NCBI RefSeq assembly: GCF_040549045.1
Contig: NZ_JBEWTB010000002.1
Span: 2,246,001-2,310,000, forward strand
Direction of reading: 5' to 3'
Source of the DNA: Endozoicomonas sp. NE40
GTDB lineage: Bacteria; Pseudomonadota; Gammaproteobacteria; Pseudomonadales; Endozoicomonadaceae
DNA: 64,000 bases
A model generated the notes under the pieces. It was not told the origin of the DNA. It worked only from the letters and a program-made list of their open reading frames with translations, and searched no databases. The position numbers and the translations under genes were made by a program. Numbering within the stretch: the first letter of the stretch is position 1; each line of letters opens with the position of its first letter. Below, piece after piece: positions 26,359-35,751 of the stretch.

Positions 26359-27099
26359 TTAAGAAATCAAATCCATAACTCTTTCATAGAACTTTTTATT
26401 TTGTCTACGAGCATCTTCTAAAGCCTCTGAATAATTGCGAGCTTCTTTCAAGGCTTGCTTCCAAGAAGCTCCTTTTGTTATAACTGGCGTATGTTTATAT
26501 CCATGAAACTTCGAAGAAAAAGGTATGCATACAACTTTGCGATTCAAAAGGGTTCCCCAATATGCACCATGAAATGAGTTCGTAATAATTAATTCAGAAG
26601 AAGCTAAAGCTTTTATCACATCCTCAAATGGTGCACGATTATTTAAAGTTGGGTATCCATACTCTAATACTTCTTGAACTCCAGGTTTCACAGCATGAGC
26701 ATAAACTATTACATCTTTATCAATCTCATAGTGCTTATCAAAAAGCTCTGACATACAGCTAACACACGGGACATATATGCCACCTTTTCTACCCCACTCA
26801 CGACGACCTACTAAATCCATATCATCAACAAGCTCTGGATTTGTAGAGCGACGACTTAAAGAAGTCCCAATACCCCATGCTATTTTAAAATTTGCTTCGA
26901 CATTATGATGTATTTTATCTGTTCGCAACCTAGGTTCAATAGCGCCTCCTCCATAAATCACAGCATGGCTTTTTGGTATTTTATCTTTAAGATCGTAAAC
27001 TTTGGCTTCTGGGAAGTAAAAGTAATCATAAGGAGTGCAGTGGAAATCACCGGTATTTGGTGTATTACGAATATGAGCTAAAGATGTTTGAATAGTCAT
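26359..27099 (-). CDS. Polysaccharide pyruvyl transferase family protein
   Basis: Predicted to transfer pyruvate from phosphoenolpyruvate to a sugar, or a GT-B relative of such enzymes. The key segment is LIITNSFHGAYWGTLLNRKV at about 170-190, the family signature, with AVIYGGGAIEPRL in the N-terminal half and VGRREWGRKGG before it. At 246 residues it is shorter than most members (about 300-400). It sits between the IS element and the PP-loop gene. Its start is preceded by a 9-bp tandem repeat tract and has no visible Shine-Dalgarno sequence, so expression may depend on that tract. Confidence 0.78.
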   Translation of the reverse strand: MTIQTSLAHIRNTPNTGDFHCTPYDYFYFPEAKVYDLKDKIPKSHAVIYGGGAIEPRLRTDKIHHNVEANFKIAWGIGTSLSRRSTNPELVDDMDLVGRREWGRKGGIYVPCVSCMSELFDKHYEIDKDVIVYAHAVKPGVQEVLEYGYPTLNNRAPFEDVIKALASSELIITNSFHGAYWGTLLNRKVVCIPFSSKFHGYKHTPVITKGASWKQALKEARNYSEALEDARRQNKKFYERVMDLIS

Positions 27100-27103
27100 A
27101 ATT

Positions 27104-27144
27104 TAAATAAAGTAAATAAAGTAAATAAAGTAAATAAAGTAAAT
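27104..27144. repeat. 9-bp tandem repeat tract upstream of the pyruvyl transferase
   Basis: Four perfect copies of TAAATAAAG plus a partial fifth (TAAAT) end 4 bases before the gene's start codon. They occupy the ribosome-binding and leader region, and the last partial copy merges into the target site of the IS element. Slipped-strand changes in copy number would alter leader length or promoter spacing. Confidence 0.85.
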
Positions 27145-27147
27145 ATC
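27140..27147. repeat. Target site duplication, left copy
   Basis: TAAATATC directly abuts the left end of the IS element and is repeated exactly at its right end (28455-28462). An 8-bp direct repeat is the expected duplication for IS256-family insertion. Confidence 0.9.
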
Positions 27148-28454
27148 GAGCCTGTAATTAATTCTGTGTAAACGCTCAACCAACTTTACTGCCTGAACCG
27201 GTCTGGAAACATAATTGCAAACCGGTTCAGAGCTGATACCCAATTCCTGATGGGCATCGTCCATTTCGCTGAAGCTCTTTCCATCGCCAGATAAATCACC
27301 TTCATCACAGAGTTATCTGATGGGAAGATCTTCCGTTGCTTGATAGCTTTTCTGATCACGCTGTTCAGCGATTCTATAGCGTTCGTCGTGTAAATCGCTT
27401 TCCTGATATCATCAGGATAGTCAAACAGGGTTATCAGGTTATCCCAGTTGTTGCGCTAGGATTTACCTATCGATGGAAACTTATCATCCCAGGTCGCCTC
27501 AAAAGCGCTCAGTTCACGTTCAGCCTCGTCCACAGTAGCTGACTGGTAGATCTTCTTCAGGTCCGTTGATACGGCCTTACGATCCTTGTAGGACACATAC
27601 TTCAGAGAGTTACGAACCTGATGGACGATACACAACTGAATCTGGGCTTTTGGATAAACCGTGTTGATGGCTTCAGGGAAGCCTGACAGTCCATCAACAC
27701 AGGCAATGAAGATATCTTCAAGGCCACGGCTCTGAAGCTCTGTTAAAACCGAGAGCCAGAATTTGGCTCCCTCTGTTTCGGCAATCCAGAGACCGAGAAG
27801 TTCCTTTTGGCCTTCAATATCAACACCAAGAGCGACATAAACGGTTTTCCGGACAACCCGCTTATCCTGATGGACTTTAACGACGATGCCGTCAAGGTAG
27901 ACAATGGGGTAAAGGCTTTCCAGAGGGCGGTTCTGCCAGTTCTGTACTTCCTCTTGAACAGCTTCAGTCACCTTGGATATCAGGTTGTGTGACACGTCTG
28001 CGCCATACATTTCCTCCAGGGCATCGGCTATATCGCGGGTGGTCATTCCACGGGAGTACAGAGCCAGAATCTGCTGATCCAGCTTGTTGATTCGGGTTTT
28101 ACCTTTGGCAATAAGCTGAGGTGAAAATTCACCGTTGCGGTCTCTGGGGGTTTTGACCTCGACTTCACCGAAGTCGCCCTTGAGTGTTTTTTTGGAATAA
28201 CCGTTGCGACTGTTTCCGGAGTTTTGACCTTCAGGCGCATGCTTGGAATAGCCAAGATGATCTTCCAGTTCAGCGGCCATGACACGCTCAACAGAGACTT
28301 TCAACAGCTGACGACTGAGTTCGGCAAGATCATCTTGAGTCTTTATTTGACTGGCAAGTTTTTCGACGAGTTCCGGATCGATGTCAACGCTCATTGTTAT
28401 TCTCCTCTTTGGAGTTTTAACGACAAGCGTTTACACAATTTGAATTACAGTCTC
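27148..28454 (-). mobile_element. IS256-family insertion sequence, 1307 bp with intact ends
   Basis: The element is bounded by imperfect terminal inverted repeats beginning GAGCCTGTAATT on the left and GAGACTGTAATT on the right (reading inward), sharing TGTGTAAACGCT at 27165-27176 and 28426-28437. It is flanked by the 8-bp direct repeat TAAATATC. Its single gene is a mutator-type transposase broken by a stop codon. It separates the pyruvyl transferase and PP-loop genes from the upstream part of the capsule operon, so it may be polar, or it may drive the downstream genes from an outward promoter. Confidence 0.95.
27186..28394 (-). pseudogene. IS256-family transposase with a premature amber stop
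   Basis: The first 312 codons read as a mutator-type DDE transposase (LEDHLGYSKHAPEGQNSGNS, then catalytic Asp in VYLDGIVVKVH and in ACVDGLSGFPEA). A TAG at 27456-27458 interrupts the frame within FPSIGKS*RNNWDN. The same frame then continues without shift through YTTNAIESLNSVIRKAIKQR, which supplies the catalytic Glu, to PDRFRQ and a TAA at 27186. A TGG-to-TAG change would explain it (W in relatives). The truncated product lacks the catalytic Glu, so the copy should be inactive unless the stop is read through or transposase comes from elsewhere. Confidence 0.92.
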
Positions 28455-28462
28455 TAAATATC
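28455..28462. repeat. Target site duplication, right copy
   Basis: TAAATATC, identical to the left copy at 27140-27147. Removing the element and one copy rebuilds the pre-insertion junction between the 9-bp repeats and the sequence TTAGATAGC. Confidence 0.9.
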
Positions 28463-28559
28463 TTAGATAGCAAAAAATATTTTTACTATCTCAATTGCAT
28501 CATTATATAGTACTGGTGTATATTTTTTTCAAATCAACTTAGACGGCAATATAGCAACG

Positions 28560-31500
28560 CTATGTAGATGAAATATGAACTGCCTTTCTAATAAGCTTTG
28601 CTAGTTTTGAATCATATAGAAAAGCTTTTGGATCATTTTTTAATTTTTTAACCTTTCTTTTATAAATAGACAAATCATCTATTTTCAAATCAATATTCTT
28701 TTCAACCTTTATTTCATAGCTTCTATTGGATGGTGACACTTCATTAACTAAAGAAGCAGCTCCCTCTCTCCACCAACTATCCTGGATGTAATCTGAATAG
28801 TTGTCTGCTGTAATTTTATTGAAGGCTGGCGTGGCTATCAAATAACGAGCATCACTGCCACCAAACTGATCGACAAAAGACAAACCATCAAACATTGCAG
28901 CGTCTTTTGCATAAGGTGACTGTATAAATTCTATATAAGTCTTAAGTGATCTATTTTTTGAAACATTATACGCATCAATGCGATTATTTAGTGTCCTTAG
29001 AACTACTTTTACATAATCTTCAACACCTTTATGCACCACATTAATAACACCAAACCTAGCCGTTTCATCGCCACCTACATATTCTTCTGATATTTTATTA
29101 TTTTGATCATAGGTAAAACGCTTAAATGAAGGAATAGCAGGTAAGAATAAAAACTCAAACATCCCAATATTTTTACAGTAAGGATGACTTGAAAATCGAC
29201 TTTCTTCGAAATCTGCTAAATACCCTTGGATATTGAAACCTTCATCGAAAACTTCTTTCGCACCATGATAGGTCATGAAATAATAACCACCAATATCCGC
29301 TCTGCTACCTAACAAACGCCCTAAACTTCTTTGTAAAGATGCATTATGTCCAATATCCACAACAGAAATATTTCTTTTATTATTCAATCCCATAGTATCA
29401 AGGTATTCTAAAAGACAATTTCTTTCTTTTTCAGCTTTTTCCAGAATAAGTTCTTTATTAGCAGATAAAAATCGCTTAAATTTATTTAATTGGCTTCGTC
29501 TCTTAATGTCAACAATCTGATCAAGGCTATTTAATCCAGAGGCTGAAAGAGTCTTATGGTTTATTTCATCTTTATTTATACCAAAGCGAGCATACATTAT
29601 TTTATGTAACGGCACTTTTGAAAAGCTCAAAGACATTGAATCTAATATATCTTGTTCAGACTTCAAACTCGCGGTGTTATAGCAACGCCTAGATGCAAGG
29701 AGATAATGCGATTTAGGAGCATTGGGTGTATTCTTAGCTATCTGGTCGTATATTTTTTTTACTAAATATCCATCTCTAGCTAAAAAATAAAGATCTTCTA
29801 CTCCGTCGCGAATAGCACACTCCATAACCCATTTTGTAAACCCTAATAAAATTGGCCCACAGGCTTCGAATCCCATTCTGTATGGTGAATTATTAAACCA
29901 GCTATCATTTAATATTTTGTTATCGTAAAAGTGTCGAGAAATTACACCATGCATCAAAGAAGAACTAAGAGAGTCAACTACCTCAGAACTAGATAAAGAG
30001 TCTCTAGCCAAGCGAGATGCCATGTATGTTTCATTTATCATTGGCAAATGAATTGCTGAAAGACCTGCTTCAACAGCTCTTACAACATCTGACAGGTGGT
30101 TATCACCAAAGTGAATTATTTCTTTATTTGGGTAGCTATCTAGAACAACTTTAAACAAAGTTCCTGTTTTTTTTAACTTATTAAAGCTACTTGAAACATA
30201 ACACTCTTTATAACCGGATATACCATTTTTCTTTATAATGAACTCTATATCTTTTTTATCAAGATACATATCTGAGACAAGTATTATTTCTTTTCCTTTT
30301 GAGATGGCAAAATCAAACAATTCTTTGCCAAGATCCCTAACAGTAATTACTTCTTTTTCTGTTCTAAGCTCAAGTTTCCTTAATTTTAAATTTGCCTGAT
30401 GTGATATTCCTGTTAATTTTTTTATTTCATTATATATATTCTTGAACAGTATTTCTTCTCCACCTGCTTTCTTTACACCTCTTATTATTCTGTTTGCAGC
30501 CCTTTCTCTTAGGTTTCTAAAACCACCAAATCTTTCTAAATCAACTCCTTCTTGACTAAAAATTTCTCTTGCTTCAATATCCATCAAATCAAATAAATGA
30601 TTAGGATGCATCAATCGCCGGGTTATAAGCGTATCAAATATATCAAAGGAAACTACATCATGCTCTAAAATACTTTTTTTCGCAGCATCAATATCAACAA
30701 CTCTAGTCGAATTCATATGTGATGCAAAACGTTCAATATCAGTAAGTGTTTGTACATCATTTAGGTTTTTAATTATCCTCTCGATAGCTAAGTATTCACT
30801 ATCTGGCTTATCAAAATAATCAAACTTGATATCACCATTTTTTTTCTTTTCAATAGCTTTGTGAAAAAAAGATAGTAACCATTCCCCATTCTGAACCTGA
30901 TCTTTCATTAAAGGATAGTAACGAGTTAACAAATGGAAAAGAGCGCCATCAAAGTCATGCTCTTCATCCAACAACCTTTCAGAATCTAACAATTCACCAG
31001 CATTGAATGCTGAGACATGTGAATCTCCAAAAGTAAAGACAGGCTTTTTCCAAATAATCGCTTGTAAACCTACAGAACTTGAAACAGTTGCAACGCCATC
31101 TACATATGGTAAAAGCCACTGTGAGCACCACCTAATTTTCTGTATCTCAGGAGAAAATAAAAAATTACTATGTTTCTCTCTCAATATCTTCAAGGTAGTT
31201 TCATCAAATAAGTCATCTTCTGCTCCATGTAAGGTAACATAGACACCAATTGAAGAAGGAACGGTTTCAAGTACATATTTTACAAAATCTAGTTGATTTT
31301 CACATTTAATTCCTTCAGGAAGATTATCATCAAATGCGAAATAGCCAGTTACTTGAAGAGGTAATAATATTATTTTATCAAAATTACCAGGAATATCCTC
31401 TGGTCTTATTGGGTTATTCTTTTTAATATATTGTGAATATTTATTTCTTAATTTTTCGAGCAGCTCTATTTGATATGGGCTTGCCTTTAGACTTCTTAAC

Positions 31501-32015
31501 TCATTTTCAAACTTTTTTAAATAGCTTAATTTAAAAACACCGCAAGGGTCAAAGCATCCTAATTCAGGGAAGGGAGCTCTTGATAACATGCCTAAAGTAC
31601 TATTGATGAATACAGCTTCAGGAAACATACTGTTTAGGTAAGGAGCCGCTCCTTCGTAGCATACAATTATATCTGGTGACCAGTTGCCAATTGCTTTTCT
31701 GCAAAGGCGGTGCATAATATTTTCATCTTTTTTATCAAATTCTCCAGTGAAGAACTTCTTGGATATTTCTCGTTCATTTGGAAAATATTTCTTTAACTCT
31801 CCTTGTCTAATAGCGAAAATATTTTTCCCAGATAAGAGTTTTTCTTCTAGACAAGCCTTTCTAACTTCATCACTAGTTAACAGTCTAACTTCATTATTAT
31901 TATCTGCTTTTTCTATAGCCAAAATTTCTTTCGAAATGTGGTTTCTAATTGTTCCTAAACGGAATTTAGGATTACCAAGTTCTTCCCTAGGTTCGAGAAA
32001 ATAAAGAATATTCAT
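28560..32015 (-). CDS. Capsule glycosyltransferase-like/HAD fusion protein (1151 aa)
   Basis: A large multidomain cytoplasmic protein of the variable capsule region. Residues 1-420 look like a GT-B type capsule synthesis domain: ILLPLQVTGYFAFDDNLPEG near 215-234 and GVATVSSSVGLQAIIWKKPV near 307-326 resemble KpsS/KpsC. Residues 450-660 form a HAD domain: D458-I-F-D461-T (VVSFDIFDTLITRR), Ser581-Asp582 in LVSDMYLD, Lys in KLKKTG and HFGDNHLSD at 636-643. The C-terminal 480 residues (LYFLARDGYLVKKIYDQI, SVVDIGHNASLQRSLGRLLG) are a domain often linked to such HADs. HAD-type capsule polymerases and sugar-phosphate transferases exist, so a role in chain assembly is plausible. Strongly AT-rich. Confidence 0.7.
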   Translation of the reverse strand: MNILYFLEPREELGNPKFRLGTIRNHISKEILAIEKADNNNEVRLLTSDEVRKACLEEKLLSGKNIFAIRQGELKKYFPNEREISKKFFTGEFDKKDENIMHRLCRKAIGNWSPDIIVCYEGAAPYLNSMFPEAVFINSTLGMLSRAPFPELGCFDPCGVFKLSYLKKFENELRSLKASPYQIELLEKLRNKYSQYIKKNNPIRPEDIPGNFDKIILLPLQVTGYFAFDDNLPEGIKCENQLDFVKYVLETVPSSIGVYVTLHGAEDDLFDETTLKILREKHSNFLFSPEIQKIRWCSQWLLPYVDGVATVSSSVGLQAIIWKKPVFTFGDSHVSAFNAGELLDSERLLDEEHDFDGALFHLLTRYYPLMKDQVQNGEWLLSFFHKAIEKKKNGDIKFDYFDKPDSEYLAIERIIKNLNDVQTLTDIERFASHMNSTRVVDIDAAKKSILEHDVVSFDIFDTLITRRLMHPNHLFDLMDIEAREIFSQEGVDLERFGGFRNLRERAANRIIRGVKKAGGEEILFKNIYNEIKKLTGISHQANLKLRKLELRTEKEVITVRDLGKELFDFAISKGKEIILVSDMYLDKKDIEFIIKKNGISGYKECYVSSSFNKLKKTGTLFKVVLDSYPNKEIIHFGDNHLSDVVRAVEAGLSAIHLPMINETYMASRLARDSLSSSEVVDSLSSSLMHGVISRHFYDNKILNDSWFNNSPYRMGFEACGPILLGFTKWVMECAIRDGVEDLYFLARDGYLVKKIYDQIAKNTPNAPKSHYLLASRRCYNTASLKSEQDILDSMSLSFSKVPLHKIMYARFGINKDEINHKTLSASGLNSLDQIVDIKRRSQLNKFKRFLSANKELILEKAEKERNCLLEYLDTMGLNNKRNISVVDIGHNASLQRSLGRLLGSRADIGGYYFMTYHGAKEVFDEGFNIQGYLADFEESRFSSHPYCKNIGMFEFLFLPAIPSFKRFTYDQNNKISEEYVGGDETARFGVINVVHKGVEDYVKVVLRTLNNRIDAYNVSKNRSLKTYIEFIQSPYAKDAAMFDGLSFVDQFGGSDARYLIATPAFNKITADNYSDYIQDSWWREGAASLVNEVSPSNRSYEIKVEKNIDLKIDDLSIYKRKVKKLKNDPKAFLYDSKLAKLIRKAVHISST

Positions 32016-32164
32016 ATATTTTTGATAATAATAAGTAGTTATATGCTGCTATATAACAGATAACATTTAATTGAAGAAAAAATTGCCAGTATGTAATGAA
32101 ATGCTGCAAGGCAGTTTTTGCATTTATACAAATGCCTACCAACTCTTACGAAGCACTCAAACCA

Positions 32165-33796
32165 TCAGAGACTCAAAACAACAGCAGCACTCATGGCTAC
32201 CTGATAAATCACCTGCATAATATCACTGGTATACTGCATGGTTTTCGGATCAATCTGGGGCATAACAAGAATTTCATCACCAGGCTGCACGTCGTATCTG
32301 GCCAACCCTTTATTGAACCAGCCATTTTTATATTCAATACGAGAAATAGTGCCATCTCGATGTAAAATCAGCACACGCGACTGATCAGCTTTTTGTGAAT
32401 AACCACCAGAAGCATTTACGTAGTCGTTTATGTTGCTGTCATTATCAAAGACCATGGCATTGGGGAACATGACCTCTCCATGCACCTGCACAAGAACCGT
32501 TCTGCTTGGAATCACAATGCGGTCCTGATCCTTCAGCATCACGTCCATTCGGTTATCGTTCTGCCCAAGAATCACCTGACCTCTTGGGTCAACCTGTCGT
32601 GCTCTGGCAACAAACTGCAGGATAGATTCCGCATCGGACTGCCTTAGCTTGGCTTCACCCACACTTTTACTTCGTGCCGATAGTGCCGTTTGTTCCAGCT
32701 GTTGCAGCTGAACTTCCAACATGGCTTTTTGCCTTTGTGCCACTTCATCACGGAACAGCTGCATGGCCTTAAGGTTGGATCGCTCGTTGGGCTGCAGTCT
32801 TGCCATCAGGTCGTTGATGGTACTGCCATAAGGAAGAATATAAATAGCCTGACCACTGTGCTCACCTTCTACCGCCACACTAATGGTGCCAGGCATTTTG
32901 TCAGAAACCACTGTCACTTCATCGCCACTGCTGATGGTGACATTTTGGGCTTCTGTCAAAGGCAGGTAATCAACACTACGCTTCGTCAACTGATTGCGGG
33001 CAATGCGAACATGAGTCGCTTCAGGCATTAGCCCTACCATTTGCAAAGCATCCTTCAGAGGAATCTCACCATCGGTAAATTCAATCTGAACAGTGTTCTC
33101 AACCAGACCATTAAAGGCAGCAACGCCCTGACGTGTATTGACGACCAGTGTGTCACCGTCCTGTAACTGCACCTGCTCAATGGTGCCTGTCAACAAAAAG
33201 TCATACAGGTTGAACACGGCTCTGGTTTTGTTGCCACGCTTTAGCTCGACATTCAGGTAGCTACCCGATTCTGGTCGAATACCGCCGGATTTTGCCAGAA
33301 AGGCCAAAATAGAGTCAGATGAAAAACCACCATACAAACCGGGTGATTGAACAAAACCGGTAACAAAGAGTTTGACGGGCTGGGTAGCATTCAGGCTGGC
33401 ATAAAGGTTTACGTTACTCTGGTAAACACTGCGAACTTTCTTTTCTACCACCTTGTTCAGGTCTTTGTTAGCCACACCCTGAAGCTTTACAGGACCCACC
33501 TGTGGAATAAACACATTGCCCTGAGCATCTACCGTCAGCTCGGTTGCTACCTCGTAAGCCCCCCACATTTGCAGGGTAATCGTGTCACCAATGGCAATTT
33601 TATAATCGGGGTTAAAGCCCCTGAACTCTGCCTGACGAAAGCCGTCAAACAAGTTCTGGCCAAAAACAGGCCGGGCAGTAACTGTTTCTACAACAGCAGG
33701 CCCAAGGTTATCTGCTTCTGCAACAGGTATTTCAACGTTAGCCATTGCAACTGGCAAAAAAACAGCCGCACAACATATAGCAATCAATCGTTTCAT
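32165..33796 (-). CDS. kpsD: Capsule polysaccharide export protein KpsD
   Basis: Periplasmic/outer-membrane polysaccharide export protein that forms the channel for capsule export with KpsE. The signal peptide (RLIAICCAAVFLPVAMA) is followed by a poly-export domain (YKIAIGDTITLQMWGAYEV, GNVFIPQVGPVKLQG) and several SLBB beta-grasp repeats (VFVTG-like strands near KLFVTGFVQSPGLYGG and VLVQVHGEVMFPNAMVF). The 543-residue length and hydrophobic C-terminus (IYQVAMSAAVVLSL) match KpsD rather than the shorter Wza. It follows kpsE by 8 bp. Confidence 0.96.
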   Translation of the reverse strand: MKRLIAICCAAVFLPVAMANVEIPVAEADNLGPAVVETVTARPVFGQNLFDGFRQAEFRGFNPDYKIAIGDTITLQMWGAYEVATELTVDAQGNVFIPQVGPVKLQGVANKDLNKVVEKKVRSVYQSNVNLYASLNATQPVKLFVTGFVQSPGLYGGFSSDSILAFLAKSGGIRPESGSYLNVELKRGNKTRAVFNLYDFLLTGTIEQVQLQDGDTLVVNTRQGVAAFNGLVENTVQIEFTDGEIPLKDALQMVGLMPEATHVRIARNQLTKRSVDYLPLTEAQNVTISSGDEVTVVSDKMPGTISVAVEGEHSGQAIYILPYGSTINDLMARLQPNERSNLKAMQLFRDEVAQRQKAMLEVQLQQLEQTALSARSKSVGEAKLRQSDAESILQFVARARQVDPRGQVILGQNDNRMDVMLKDQDRIVIPSRTVLVQVHGEVMFPNAMVFDNDSNINDYVNASGGYSQKADQSRVLILHRDGTISRIEYKNGWFNKGLARYDVQPGDEILVMPQIDPKTMQYTSDIMQVIYQVAMSAAVVLSL

Positions 33797-33804
33797 GTCT
33801 TTTA

Positions 33805-35070
33805 TTAGTCTCTATGCTCTCGAACGGTCGCACGCATCATACGAACAAGGGCGTATATTGCCAGAAGGATCAAAAGAATGTTCGTCAGCGTGTAAGCAAC
33901 GCGGGGATATTTTGCTTCTTCTGACAAATGCGGACTGCTAACCACAACAAGCTGCTTGAGCTTTCGGCTTGCTTCTGTTCGTGCGCCTTCCAATGCCACC
34001 AGTGCTGATGAGTAAGCTCTTGTTGCAAGATCTAGATCCAGCTGCAACTCCTGTTGCTGTGCCATCAGGTCATTTAGAGTGGTTGCTTCACTGTCGGTGA
34101 GTCGATTGGTTTCCTTTTCAAGCTGAACTTGTAAGGCTTCAATACGCTGTTTTAAAGCCACCACTTGGGGCGACTGATCATTCAAATAGGACGTGATGGT
34201 CTGAAGTTCTGTCTGGTTGCGAACCAACTCGGCCTGCAACTCATTCATAATGCTGCTCAGAGCTGCCCCTTGATCACTAACACTCAGCAATCCTGTCTCG
34301 TTCTGAAACGCAACAAGCTTCGACATGAGCTCTTTCAGGCGTTGCTCTGATAGCATGACTTCATTCTTCACAAATTTTAACTGTTCATCCGCTAAACCAT
34401 GGCTAATTTCATTCACAAAAGACTCACTGCGCTCAAGAATCAGATCAGCCAGCTTTTGAGCAAAATTAGGATTAAATGCCTGAATTTCCAAGTCAAGCAT
34501 GCCGCTGGTGTCGTTAAAGCGGATACGCATGTGATCACGATAAAATTTGAGAAAATTTTCATGACTGGCTTCAGGAGATAGCCTTGAAAGGTAATCACCT
34601 TCTTGAGAGTAATGCTGCCTTAGTCCGGTCTGCTCATCTAGAAAATACAGCATATCAGGCGATTGAATAAAAGTTTCTACAATACGCTGATCATTCCCTG
34701 TCTGCGGCGTGATGCCAAATAAGCTTAAACCTTCTACACCTGAACCATTACCGTCACTTTTTTCAATCATAAAGCTGGCTTCCGAAACGTATCGATCAGA
34801 AGCAAAACCTGCATAGTAAGCTGCAGCCATCGACCACGGTACAACGACTATACCAAGAAACCAACGACCCGCCTGTCTATGAAACAGGTGTTTTTTAGCC
34901 AGTTTTAATATCTTGTTTTCAGGTGAGCTGCTCTTTCTGGCGATCGGCATTTTAGCCGGGTTGGCTTTTTGTTTCTTGATTTCAATAGTTGTCGGTTGCT
35001 GCACTGGTTTGCCAGAGGGCTTCTTAATGGGCTTTTTTATACCAGGAGTTTTTTGTTTTGTTTCAGTCAT
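33805..35070 (-). CDS. kpsE: Capsule export inner-membrane protein KpsE
   Basis: Inner-membrane polysaccharide co-polymerase-type protein linking the KpsMT transporter to KpsD. The first 65 residues are a basic, Pro/Lys-rich cytoplasmic tail (KQKTPGIKKPIKKPSGKP), followed by a membrane segment (GIVVVPWSMAAAYYAGFAS), a long periplasmic part with coiled coil (EVMLSEQRLKELMSKLVAFQ; LQAELVRNQTELQTITSYL) and a C-terminal membrane segment (YTLTNILLILLAIYALVRMM). The 421-residue length is slightly above E. coli KpsE because of the tail. Confidence 0.95.
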   Translation of the reverse strand: MTETKQKTPGIKKPIKKPSGKPVQQPTTIEIKKQKANPAKMPIARKSSSPENKILKLAKKHLFHRQAGRWFLGIVVVPWSMAAAYYAGFASDRYVSEASFMIEKSDGNGSGVEGLSLFGITPQTGNDQRIVETFIQSPDMLYFLDEQTGLRQHYSQEGDYLSRLSPEASHENFLKFYRDHMRIRFNDTSGMLDLEIQAFNPNFAQKLADLILERSESFVNEISHGLADEQLKFVKNEVMLSEQRLKELMSKLVAFQNETGLLSVSDQGAALSSIMNELQAELVRNQTELQTITSYLNDQSPQVVALKQRIEALQVQLEKETNRLTDSEATTLNDLMAQQQELQLDLDLATRAYSSALVALEGARTEASRKLKQLVVVSSPHLSEEAKYPRVAYTLTNILLILLAIYALVRMMRATVREHRD

Positions 35071-35097
35071 AAAAAATTGTTGTTCAGCCAGTGACCG

Positions 35098-35751
35098 TTA
35101 CATAGCGTTATAGGCTGCAATAGCATCATTAATGCTGTCATGAACGTGTATTTTGCCATCTTTGATATAAATGCCAATATCACACTGGCGCTTTAATTCA
35201 TTAAGGTTATGGGAAACAAACAGGAAATTCGCAATGCCTTTTTTGGCATCAAACGTTTCTCGACATTTTCGCTTAAACCGTTTATCACCTACAGCGGTTA
35301 ATTCATCAATAAGGTAATAATCAAAATCAAACGCCATACTGACCGCAAATGAAAATTTGGAGCGCATACCTGAAGAGTAACTTTTGAGTGGCATATCAAA
35401 AAAATTACCAATTTCAGAGAACTCTTTAATAAATGCTATTTTTTCATTTATTTCTTCACGGCTTTTACCGTAGATTCTGCAAACAAATTCAGCATTCTCG
35501 CGCCCTGTCATACTACCCTGATAGCCGGATAAACCCAGTGGCCAGGACACATTACCTTTAACAGTAATGCGTCCACGGTTAGGAAAATCCGTTCCGGCTA
35601 ACAACCGCATCAGCGTTGATTTGCCACTGCCGTTTGCACCAAATACACCTATATTCTTATTGCCGGGTAGCTCCAGAGAAACATCCTTGAGGATATAATG
35701 CCGACCACTGGGGGTAGGAAAATATTTGGTGACGTTATTGAAAACAATCAT
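35098..35751 (-). CDS. kpsT: Capsule ABC transporter ATPase KpsT
   Basis: ATP-binding subunit powering capsule export. From ATG 35751 the protein is 217 residues: Walker A is GANGSGKST (38-46), the signature motif lies in SYSSGMRSK and Walker B in YYLIDELTAVGD, followed by the switch His in FVSHNL. I chose this ATG because it forms an ATGA overlap with the kpsM stop; an upstream in-frame TTG at 35772 is the alternative. It precedes kpsE. Confidence 0.96.
   Translation of the reverse strand: MIVFNNVTKYFPTPSGRHYILKDVSLELPGNKNIGVFGANGSGKSTLMRLLAGTDFPNRGRITVKGNVSWPLGLSGYQGSMTGRENAEFVCRIYGKSREEINEKIAFIKEFSEIGNFFDMPLKSYSSGMRSKFSFAVSMAFDFDYYLIDELTAVGDKRFKRKCRETFDAKKGIANFLFVSHNLNELKRQCDIGIYIKDGKIHVHDSINDAIAAYNAM

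Noticed and set aside
32038..32057. Hairpin GTTATAT/ATATAAC after kpsD as a terminator
   Set aside because: The stem is all A/T apart from its ends and has no T-run; it is too weak to call a terminator.
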